DNA of 64,000 bases, taken from the NCBI GenBank assembly GCA_030068145.1, contig JAPJBO010000119.1, forward strand, positions 186,001 to 250,000, read 5' to 3'. The translations under genes were made by a program, and so were the position numbers. Shown here piece after piece: positions 42,971-52,499 of this stretch. Positions within the stretch are counted from its first letter, which is position 1; every line of letters begins with the position of its first letter. The notes beneath the pieces are model-generated. The model worked only from the letters and a program-made list of their open reading frames with translations. It searched no databases and was not told the origin of the DNA. The DNA comes from Diplonema papillatum. Taxonomy: Eukaryota > Euglenozoa > Diplonemea > Diplonemida > Diplonemidae.

Positions 42971-43912
42971 GAACGGCGCATGGCGGAGGCCTTCCGCCAG
43001 GGCAGCCGCCTTCTGTGCAGCCGGTTGCTGTTCACGCGGGTGAACCGGTTCCTCTGGGAGTGTCGAGGAGACGGAGGGGCTGTCGCGGGATTCTGCTCGA
43101 GGGTTGAGGAACCTTTTGAGCTGTAAGTTGGTGAGCGTGCCTAGGACTGGGATGTAGTGCACCTGGGCAATATAGCCAAGCATTACGAGAGGGCCTGCTT
43201 CCCCTACCGTTTGTGTGTGGAACTTGCTTTTCTCATCGATTGAAAAAAGGCGTATTTGCACCTTCCTGAGCTTTGTGAAGGCTACAAGAGAGAGGTAATC
43301 ACCCCAACTGTAGTTCTCGCGCAGCTTTTCGATGTATTGGGAAGTGTCGAGTTCGGGTAAGAAGACTTTCAAGTCGTCTCTGTGAGTATCCCAATAGTCA
43401 GCCAATTCGTTGCGGAGAGCCATCTGGTCTCCTTGTTCGTAGGTTAAGCTGAGGAACAAGCAATTCCCGTCGCCAGCTACTGTTCGTGGCTGCAGCCCTA
43501 TCTGTCTCAGTCTAGCTGTCAGTTTTAACTCACGTTTCAGTAGTCTGTCACGTGGGTCTTCTTCTCGTGGTCTGGCGGATGGGGAAATGATTGGTATGCA
43601 GCTTTCTCTCGAAAGGGAGGATACTACTTCACTTACTTTCTTTGTTCTTCTTCGACCTACTCTTTTTTCTTCTTCTATCAGTGGAAACCCTGCGTAGTAC
43701 GACACAGTGCATTTCTGAAACCATTGTTTCAAAGCTCGCTGCGACGCGCCGAGGTTGGGCAAACGTTCTTGCACACCATGGTGAAAGACTGTTTTCAGCT
43801 TTTGGATCCGATGCCCTCTATTCAGCAGCAGGTAGAGTACTAGCTGAATTTCTCTCAGCGCGTCGTGCCAGTTGTTGCAAAGGTTGAGGCAGCGGATGAG
43901 CAAGTTTTTCAA
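42959..43912 (-). pseudogene. OTU-like cysteine protease domain of the Penelope-like element
   Basis: The first 45 codons continue the RT (LVLYLLLNRGHRIQKLKTVF). Then LQPRTVAGDGNCLFLSLTYE carries the OTU D-G-N-C motif with the catalytic Cys. It is followed by MALRNELADYWDTHRDDLKV, ENYSWGDYLSLVAFTKLRKV and, near the end, AQVHYIPVL with the expected catalytic His (HY). The triad thus appears complete. The distance between the Cys and His regions (about 120 residues) fits OTU proteases. The end beyond about codon 270 (EEPVHPREQQPAAQKAAALA) may already be non-LTR sequence at the insertion joint. Confidence 0.75.
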
Positions 43913-45282
43913 AATGGCTGACCCCTGTCAGGAATTGTCGACCATTGATGAACGAACCTCACTGGCTTGAAATGCCAGTTTCTTGTTTTGTCGTTGACTG
44001 AAAGCCTGACAAAGCTAAGGTGTTCACTAGTGCTTTGCTCGAGCCGTATTCGTATCCCCAGGTATTCCACATCGCCTTCAGCTAGGGTGGTTTCTTTATA
44101 TATCATTTTGTACAGTGATGCTGGGGGTGGTTCGACTCCCCATGTAAGGAAGTCATCCATGTATCGTTTCGAGTCTCGATGTGCTTTTGCTTTCGCCTCG
44201 TCTTCCTTCATGAGCTCGTCTACATATCTGGACTCGACATCGTAGCAATACAAGTTTGCTAAATCGGGTGATGCGTTGGCTCCAAGCGGAAGTCCGAATA
44301 TCTGTCTCATGCAGACACCGCCTTGCTCTACGTAGCAGTTATCAACGCAGAGGGCGATAAGAGATTCGATATCTTGCAGTGTATAGGACTTCTCCTTTTT
44401 GGTGCCTCCAAAAAGTGTGAACTCGCTTGTTTTGGAAAATTCGAAGGCTTCTTTCACCGCATTAGAGACACCTTTTTTGAGGTCTTCTTGTGGGAGCTCG
44501 TTGAACATCGTTTTGAAATCAAACGTTCGGGGAAGTTTTCTCCGAAGGTACCTGTATCGTTGCTTGATTTCTGCGGCGACTTCATCAGCACTTTCGATGA
44601 TCCAGTATCTGGAAATCCCTTTCTCTGCTTTCGGTTTTCCTTTCGTAGGCTTCGACTGGGGAGGCGGAGGTGCGGGAGGAGGTTCGTCGTCAAAGTCAAG
44701 GCCGTTAAGTTCTTTTCCGCAGACGGGGGGGCTGCGGGAGGATACTCCTGCTATCCAGCGCATTCCTTTCTTTTCCTTGTGTAGTTTTGGGAGGCCATAA
44801 AGGTATGGTAGCTTACCTACAGGGCTGAATCCCAGCGACACGTTTCTTGCTGCTAGAGTAGTTCGCAACTCGTCGATGTCATGTACATCTGCGTAGCAGT
44901 TTGAACGAAGTTGGTTTTGCAGCATCCGATGGTAGTGTTTTTTACACACAAACCCTACGTCGTGTCTGCTTTTGTCAACTTTCGTCAGGACGAAGTGTGA
45001 CTTTAACACTTTCAGAGAGTCTAGGACTTTCTTTGGAAGGGTGTCTGGTGTGAGGTGTGGGTGTTTGGCGAACCTCGTTTTCATTTCGGATACAATTGCA
45101 TCTGTTAATTTTTCTTGTACCGAGTGGGAGCTAGCTTTGAACGTGGATGTTACGTAGGAAGAAATGTCGCTTTCCATGTTCTCGAACACTTGGTCTATAT
45201 GTGAAGGTAGTCTGTATTTGAGGCCCATGTCGAAGAGGTGCAGTAGCTCCTCGTCCATTTTAATGTCGTGGGCCGTGCACAT
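43909..45282 (-). pseudogene. Penelope-like reverse transcriptase
   Basis: The 457-codon frame shows LLHLFDMGLKYRLPS (the L..G..F..P lead-in), LPYLYGLPKLHKEKKGMRWI (Penelope-type GLPK.HK), FDFKTMFNELP (motif A region), QIFGLPLGANASPDLANLYC (motif B, G.PLG...P.LANLY), RYMDDFLTWG (motif C, YMDD) and VEYLGIRI (motif E). A 60-residue Pro/Lys-rich insert (DDEPPPAPPPPQSKPTKGKP) lies between the GLPK and motif A blocks. No GIY-YIG nuclease is seen. The frame ends GQPF-stop at 43909 and continues in another frame at 43912, where the alpha-helical end of the domain (RCLNLCNNWHDALREIQLV) reads on, so one frameshift separates RT and OTU parts. Start upstream of 45282 is uncertain. Confidence 0.7.
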
Positions 45283-45565
45283 GACATGCCCTTCATGAGT
45301 AACGTCGGCTGTGTTTTCTTTGAGGAACTGTGAACAGGGGTGAAGAGGCGGGTTCCGGGTTTGCGGTACTTTTTTCTTTTTTTTTCCCCGTTGACAACTT
45401 GTGTCAGACTAGCCCACCCGGGGGTGGTTGATTCCTTCAGGCAGGGTCTCCCCCGTCCAGTGTTTGCTTGGGTCCTAGATGATGGGCGCCCTTTCGGCTA
45501 TTTATTTTCTTTTTCGCTCTCTCTCTCTTTTTTTTTTTTTTTTTTTTTATTTATGCTTTCATTTT

Positions 45566-46060
45566 AGGTGAATTTCCTTTATATCCCACCACTTCAAATT
45601 TTGTTCCCTTATATCCAAATGGGACAACAAATTTTGTTCCCTTATATCCCAATGGGATTACCTTGGGCAAGGCAATCTCATTGGGATATAAGGGAACAAA
45701 ATTTGTTGGTTGGGATATAAGGGAACAAAATTTGTTGTCCCATTGGGATATAAGGGAACAAAATTTGTGGTCATGACGAATTTTGGGGGACCCCTTTAAA
45801 AAATTTTCCCGGGAGTCAAAGTGACTATTCGGGGACGTTTGGTGCCGTTGAAACAAAACAATTCCAAATCTGAGGCTGCGTTTACCTCCAAAATGAGGTT
45901 TCAATTTCTATTCTGGAGCAGTCAGCACATGTTTAGCACTGCCCTACTTTGCATCCGGTTGCGCTCGACGGAATTCGCTCTCGAAGTACGGAGTCAAGTC
46001 TCGTCTGTATACGCGATGCGGTTTACCGAAGCCATCGAGCGCCACGGCCAGGGATGGATA
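45566..46060 (+). mobile_element. Palindromic GGGATATAAGGGAACAAAAT MITE, copy 3, with deleted downstream unit
   Basis: It matches 27758-28550 over the palindrome and over the following unit. The sequence matching 28100-28200 and 28262-28450 is missing. The deletion joints do not show GT-AG ends, so these are deletions and not a spliced copy. It lies within the block that interrupts the non-LTR element. Confidence 0.75.
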
Positions 46061-46456
46061 CTTAAATTCCGCTCCTTCGAGGGGGTCGCTCGGGGCCGTT
46101 GCTCCCTCTCGTCCCGCTCATTTAACGTACATTTAATGCCGCTTCGCCCAAACAGATTCTGTGGTTACGGTCCTTAGCTGGCCTGCTAAAGCTGTGGGAC
46201 AGAGCCGACGGCGCAGCCGCTGCTAGCAGGGGCGGCCTGTGCGGGACTGACTAAGCGACGGGGGCGGGAGGTGCGCAACCGTGGCTGTTAGTCCAACAGA
46301 CGGAGCTCAGCTGGCGGCGAGCAAGCGTTTGCTGGCCGACCGCGCCATTCCGCTCACGTGTCTATTGAATTGTCCCAATGGCTCTTATCCCAATGGACCT
46401 TGGCGCAGCGCCCGTACACTGGAGGGCGGGGAGGAAGCACTGAACGGGAGCTAGCC

Positions 46457-49127
46457 TCACCAACTGCGTCTCCTTCTCGACCTTTCCGTCCTATTCTTCG
46501 CCGTCGAGACTAGGACCCCGAGGCACTTGACGGATTTGCTAAACCGCAGCAGCGCGTCCACGCTGCGGAGTTTGAGAGTCGACTGATGCCTACGTCTCGT
46601 CGAGAACGCGACCGTCTTCTGGAGGTTTAGCTCCATCCCGGTGAGTGTGCAGAACTCGTCTACTACGTCACGTCCTCGATCCGGTGACCCGGTCGAAAGC
46701 CTTTCTGTCCTTCTTCGATCCATTCCTCTTGCCACAGAACTATGTCCGCCAGCCTGCGGCAGGCCCATAAGCGGTACACGGCGGATGTGACGGTTATCGG
46801 TCTTGTGTGCAGCGGGTCTTGACTCTCATCCTTCGGTACCATCGACACCAGCGCAGTTGTCATGCTTGCCGGCCAGTCTCCAGTTGCTTCGACCAGGTTC
46901 ATGACGTCTGCAAGTGCATTCAGCAGGGGGAGCGGCAACTCCCGCAGTTCAGCCATACGCCAGCCATCCACCCCTGACGCGCTTTTCTTCGGCTTCTTCC
47001 TCAGCAGAATTCGCAGCTCCTCCCCCGTGATTGTTCCGGCTTCCATCATATGTGGGCCGATGTGATCCCGGAACCGATCCCGAAACGGCTCGTACTCCGG
47101 CTCTGGCCCGTCCTTGTACTTACGCAGGATAGGGTCCCACGCAGTGTTCAGCACCTCGTCCATCTCGTCAACATTTGCAGTCACTCCCGCCCCCTTTCGC
47201 AACACCCCCGACGGCTCAGCGCGTCCGGCGCAGATGGTTGTCAGACATCGTCTGCTCGCATCGGCCCTCTCGTTCAGCTTGTCTCGGTATTTCGTAAACC
47301 TGGCCGCCGATCCTTCCTTTCCGAGCCTGCTCGTCTCTTCCCGCAATGCCGTGAGAAGCTGCTTCGCCTCCTCATGATCCGGGAATCCTTCTGTCCTTTG
47401 GCCATCTTTCATGCACGCCTGTGCCAGCCGCCTGCTGTTCTGCCAGCAACGGGATACCTCATGCGGAACTGCCTCCGGCCCGCGCCGTTGCGCAAGGTAG
47501 CTGCAGATGCGTTCCATCCTGTGGATGGCCTTCCGGAGCCGTAGCTGTCTGCTGTTCGCCGCCCCCGACCCGTCGCTCGCAGTGCTTGCCGTGATGCAGA
47601 CTCTTTTAGGTGACGTCTTTATCCCCCGTCCTGTACTTCTTCCCCTTTCTTCCGCAGGGATTCCGAAGGCATCCTGCAAGTACTGCTCACTGACTCGTGA
47701 CCACTCGAGCCAGGCCTCTTCCACTCGCTGTGCTGCCAGCCGTTCTGCGAAATCGGAGTTGGCCAGTCTCTGTACGGCTTCCCTGTAAGCTTCTGTGTCC
47801 GAGAGGCCCCACTTGGGTCCCCCCTCCGTAGAGATTTCCCGCGGTACTTTAAATCGCCACACGATTTGGCGCAGCGCCGCAATGTCCAGGGTCATTGTCA
47901 CGAGCCGGTGTCCCGGCACGTTCACCGCGGTGGTGACGCATTGGCGGAAAGCTCCTCCCGTCGTTATTCGGTTGAGGAGTATGCGGTCGATCCTCGTGCC
48001 CGATGTCCGGGCGCTGGTAAAGGTCGGTGGTGGTGGTGTGTCACCGGTACGCGCATGGTGCAGTTCCGCTGCGTCGGACCATCCATTCCTTAGTGCCTTC
48101 CGCAGTACAGGGGACCGGTCTTCTTCTGTGTTCAGGTCACCCATCACCATTATGGGGACGTCACCGAGGCTATCCGCCGCTGCGAAGAGGATCTTCTCCA
48201 GCATGTCCTCACGCTCCTCGCTCTCCGCCCTCCCGTTTCCGGAAGGGCAGTAGACATTGAACACGTGCACGAACGTGTTGCCGGCCCCTGTTGCTACTAC
48301 CGTATGGCTCACTCGGTCCGGGGACCGTATTGCTGCGTGCGAGAGCGCCGTCATCGTATCGTACGCCGGTATCGGTCTCAGTACTAGAGTGGAGAGCCCT
48401 CCGTTCGCGGCGTTCATCGTCGAGCGACTTCCGGAGTTCCTACAGAGTCTTCCGGGTGGTGGCAGACCCCAGTGGCAGCACCATTTCCGCAGGTATTCCT
48501 CCGCCTGCGCCCGTTTGCACGGAAGGAGTGTCACCTCCTGGCAGCAGAGAAGATCCGCTTCCACCGCGTCGGCCGCTGGGAGATACTGTAGTAGGTTGGT
48601 TACGTTTAACGTCGCGAACCTCATCTCCGCGCGGCCGCCCACCGTGCCTGTACGTCGCGCCAGGTCTGCCATTGCGCTGCCCGGGAGTAGGAGTCGGTCG
48701 TAGTGTTCCGGTACATACGTGACTACCGCCTGCTCCCCTGTGGCGCCCGCGCGAGGTGCATATCGTCGCAGGATGTGCGGTCTCCTGCTGTCCAGTACCC
48801 AGATTGTCGTCCCGTGACCGTTGCGGCTGCCGTCAGCGTCATCTCGTCCCCGTACTCGTACGGTCCCCGCATCGCCTCCACGTAGAACTCCCAGCTGCCG
48901 TACCTTTCGGACGGCGCGAAGTGAGCCTCGAACGTCGGGTCCTCCAACATCGCGTCCACAACACGCGCACGAAGCCCCCCTGCCGACCATCCCGGCAGCC
49001 CGGCCACGACCGCTGCGAACTGGCAGGCACCGTCCCCAGGAATCTCTTGCACACTAGCTCCCATCGCGTCCGCCGCTTCCTTCAACCTAGACCCCAGCGT
49101 TTCGAGCGTCTTCCCTCCGCCACGCAT
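46457..49127 (-). pseudogene. Non-LTR retrotransposon ORF2: OTU, AP endonuclease and first half of RT
   Basis: Reading leftwards: 49127-48723 starts MRGGGKTLETLGSRLKEAAD and carries an OTU N-terminal part (QEIPGDGACQFAAVVAGLPG, catalytic C). After a frameshift the 48990 frame (to 46663) gives the OTU His (VVTYVPEHYDRLL). It then shows an APE-type endonuclease with RFATLNVTNLLQ, LLCCQEVTLLP, NVYCPSGNG, IMVMGDLNTEEDRSP, SGTRIDRILLN and GHRLVTMTL, so all catalytic positions appear present. RT fingers follow (KKSASGVDGWRMAELRELPL, ALVSMVPKDES, RPITVTSAVYRLW, GQKGFRPGHRIEDV). The frame then jumps to 46768-46457, where VVDEFCTLTGMELNLQKT and KCLGVLV lie after the catalytic motif, so the palm with the YADD box has been deleted. 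Defective. Confidence 0.8.
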
Positions 49128-49248
49128 CTCGTCGTTCGTCAGTCACGAACGCTTCGCCGACGCCGGTTGGTGCGCCTTCTTCGTCTTCGCTAACGGTGAC
49201 TTCCCCGGCGTTCCCAGCGGACGCTTCGGTTGCGTCATGTGGACGTCT

Positions 49249-49989
49249 TCAGACGGAGCCTCGGCCCGTCCCGTCTTCTGCTTCGTCGGTGTGGCGACGG
49301 GCGTCTTCCTTGACCGGGGTTCGGTCTACGGGCATCGCCGGGGGTGTCTTCGGCCTCATCGTCGCGACCATCTCGGTCAGCTTGGCCATCTGAGCGCCGA
49401 GTGCTGCGATGTCTCCACGCAGCGCGTCGTTCTTCGCGCGTAGCTCCGCGTTCTCCGCCCGGAGCTGTTGCACCGCGCCATTATTGTCGCCCGCGCCCTT
49501 CGGTTGCTCGGGTGTACTCGTCTTCTCCTGTCCCTGCCGTCGCATCGCCTCGAGGTACGACGAGACCTTCGGCGTCCTCTCCGCCCTTGCATCCCACACC
49601 TGCGACTTCGGCCGCCGTCCGGACCTGTCTTCCTCGGTCTCGTCGTCGACCTTCATCAGCGCTCCTCCCGCGCTTATCAGTCGATGCGGGGGCGGCTCCT
49701 CGCTGGCAACGACGCGCGTGTCCCCATGCGTCTTGCTCCGGTAGGACGCGACTTGGCGACACGTCCATCCCGCCGCCTTCATGGTCGCCTCAAGATCCGA
49801 AGCGGCATCGTGCGCCTGCGCTCCCCTCACCAAGTAATGCATCGCGGGCGGCCCCTGCTTCGCCGCCGCTTCGCCCAGCAATTCCCGCACCCGCTCGGAC
49901 ATGCCGTCTTCGACCCTCACCCCCAGCCGCGCGCGACTACGAGCAAGGCCCAGGCAGCCTTTCCCTTGCGCGAGCACGATGTTTAGCAT
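49249..49989 (-). CDS. Non-LTR retrotransposon ORF1 (coiled-coil, gag-like)
   Basis: 246 codons from ATG at 49989, whose first three codons (MLN) lie inside the 54-bp repeat. It begins MLNIVLAQGKGCLGLARSRA, with a later SYRSKTHGDTRVVAS. Near codons 165-200 it has the zipper-like coil VQQLRAENAELRAKNDALRG, then DIAALGAQMAKLTEMVATM. No RRM or CCHC knuckle is seen. Probable nucleic-acid chaperone of the element, inferred from position only. It is intact as read. Confidence 0.55.
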   Translation of the reverse strand: MLNIVLAQGKGCLGLARSRARLGVRVEDGMSERVRELLGEAAAKQGPPAMHYLVRGAQAHDAASDLEATMKAAGWTCRQVASYRSKTHGDTRVVASEEPPPHRLISAGGALMKVDDETEEDRSGRRPKSQVWDARAERTPKVSSYLEAMRRQGQEKTSTPEQPKGAGDNNGAVQQLRAENAELRAKNDALRGDIAALGAQMAKLTEMVATMRPKTPPAMPVDRTPVKEDARRHTDEAEDGTGRGSV

Positions 49990-50033
49990 TGAGTTCTTTT
50001 AAGTACATGAACCACATGGATTAGCATGCACTG
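49980..50033 (+). repeat. 54-bp direct repeat, copy at the 5' end of the non-LTR element
   Basis: Identical to 40545-40598. Read on the minus strand it is immediately followed by the ORF1 start region. Diverged relatives are at 7935 and 26791. Confidence 0.9.
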
Positions 50034-50145
50034 TGCGGCTGCCAAACATCCCGTGACACCGCGCAAGGTGGTAAAACGCTCTTTTGTTTTCTTTTCGATT
50101 GCTTTTGATGGGGCATGCAGGCCTGATATGCAAGATGGAAAACAG

Positions 50146-50165
50146 ACGGGGGGGGGGGGGGGGGA
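50146..50165. repeat. Poly-G run of about 16-18 G
   Basis: Homopolymer directly visible. Length may be unreliable in assembly. Confidence 0.9.
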
Positions 50166-52499
50166 GAAGAAAGAATTTCCACACAGATCGTTTGGGGGCA
50201 GTGGGCCAAGGGGCGGCCAGTCCGGATCTGGTGGCCCGTGGGTCAGAGATCGGGGCGCAAGGGGGCTGGAACAGTCAGCGAGTCGGAGAGGCAGGGTGCG
50301 CGGCAACCCAAGGATGCCACAAGAACGGAGCTAATGAGGGTGTTCCCCTATTTCGGGTGAAAACGCTCTGTTCACGCGCTGCTTCAGCGAAGACGGCAGC
50401 GTGAATCTTTTTATTGGGAAAAATATATTCCCTCTGGTGGAAATGGCTTGCGGAGCGTGAGGATAAATTTCGTTTATTTTTGGCAGGATTCCGTTGTGTT
50501 TAAAAATAAACAAAATTATTTTGTATCGCGAAAAAAATAAACGTTTATTTTTGCGTGGGGGTTATACAGAGAAATCTGTAGGGGAGAACCTCGCAAATTT
50601 TTTTTGCTCCCTGTGGTAGTGAAATCGCGTGTTTTGAGCTCGTTTTGAGCCGATTTCATTGATGTGCTGATCACCTGCTGTGCATGTGCAAGCGGCACTC
50701 GCGTTGCAAACTAACATACATCAACTCCCCGCGACTTATCAAAATTTCACGCCGTCCAGCAGCAACGATGTTTTCGTTTCCACCCTCGGGAATTTAGTTT
50801 TCCCAATAAAATCATTTATTCGGCAATAATTTCCGTTTATTTTGCCTCGGTGTCGGTTTTAGTCCCTCGGGAGGCCCTCAGGGGGGTTTGCAACCCCTCG
50901 GGACTAAAACCGACACCTCGACAAAATGAACGGAAATTATCTTGCCGAATAAATGCTTATTATTGAACAGCCACACCTCGCACTCGTCACACGGGTGACA
51001 AGTATGCGCTTGTCACGTGTACTTGTTAACAGACTATCGTCCGACGTGTAGCGAGGTGTGAAGAACAGCGTCGATATGTACGACTGGCAAAGGAAACATG
51101 CTAGGGCGCGACCGACTGCTGTAGTAGTAGTAAGTGTCAAACGCCCGAAACAGCCGGAGACAGCAGGCGCAGGGGGCAGGTCACTTGCGTTGCCTTTTCT
51201 CTTTATACTTTTATGAATGGACCCGCCCCCGCAGTCCCGACTGTCGAATCGCGGTTGCGAAAGGGTTGTGCCCTACAGTGATGAGGTGGTTGCCCAGGGC
51301 CTTATGCACACACGGCTACAACACGAGGATGCAGCCCTGCTTAGGTGTGCACTCAGCCATCACAGACCCAGAGCCCGCCACTTGATCTGACACAGCTGCC
51401 AAGCTTGCAGCCGCAGCAACCTCCGCAATGAAGGCGCGCGCAGCTGGAGTGTATGTAGGCATTTTCGTACAACAGCTGCATCAGACGCAGCTTGATCCGA
51501 GCAGCTCGGCTAGGGGAGGGCGCTCACCTGCCAGTCTCACAACTGACTGCTGCTCCTCGCGCGACCGACAAAAATACTCGAGGGGCTGCCTACTTCGAAG
51601 GAGGGAGCAACAATACTGCAATGTGGGTCCTTTTCGGTGAACGCTTACGCCCGCCTCTAAACCCGGATTTACCTGTGTTTCGTGTGGGCTGCAGCACGTT
51701 TACCTCCTTTGATATTGGAATACTTCTGCGATAGCGGGGAGTCATCGGCATGTGATGAGTACCACACTATGCTTTGATATATACTTCGCAGCTGGCAGCC
51801 TCCTCAAGTATTGCCTACAAAACAGGTGCCTATATAAAAAAAACGAACTGACGACCACGCGTTGGCGCGCTTCTCCTGCTGGGCTAGCTGCAGTAAAGGT
51901 GAGCCGAGGACCAAGTGCGTGAAACTGGTGCTGTCGGGTCGGTCCTGACCGAAAAACGGAGACCGCTTTCCGCACACGAAAATTTCGCATGGACCCCGTG
52001 CGGTGCTGCGTTGCGCGAGGCGTCGCCCCAAGTAAGAACTCCAACTAGATTCGGTGCCGAGATGCATTTGTGGGTCCCGAAGGTACGGATCTAGTTTGCC
52101 GACTTACCTACATTGTTCTGTCGGCCAGAGGCTTTAGCTTAGGAGACGTATTGCGGTTGACGGTACGGCCCGATGCAAGAAAATGACTCCCCTGTTTTTT
52201 CCATGCACATCCACAAGACACCCTATTACACGAAGAAACTGCAGTTTTCCAGGATAGTTAACTCTGTCCCCGCGTGAAGCGTTTCGAGGGTCAACCCTTC
52301 CTTCAAAAAGAGACGACTGCATCATCCGGAGCCTGTGGACATGGTCAACAGGTCACGTCAATGTGCCACCACTTCAGATCTCTGCATCCGGGTTGCGGAA
52401 TGTTCACGCATTCCCTTTCGGCAATCCTCCACGTCCGAGCACTACCTGTCCTGGGCAGCCACTGGCGACGGGGCACAGTCCGCGGGGTGCGTAGGAGAA
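50166..52499. other. Gene-free stretch between the retrotransposon and the F-box gene
   Basis: It contains the hairpin at 50808-50957 and A/T-rich sequence (50400-50620), otherwise only short ORFs without likeness to known domains. Confidence 0.45.
50808..50957. repeat. Long hairpin, loop with CCCTCGGGAGG
   Basis: Arms ATTTATTCGGCAATAATTTC, CGTTTATTTTG and CCTCGGTGTCGGTTTTAGTC, with complements through 50955 (GACTAAAACCGACACCTCGA, AATGAACGGAAATTAT), loop about 35 bp. The AATAAA-rich ends resemble those of the hairpins at 36280 and 36943. Confidence 0.85.

Noticed and set aside
45282..46177. Spliced-copy explanation for the shortened MITE unit at 45566-46060
   Set aside because: The missing blocks do not begin GT or end AG relative to the full copy.
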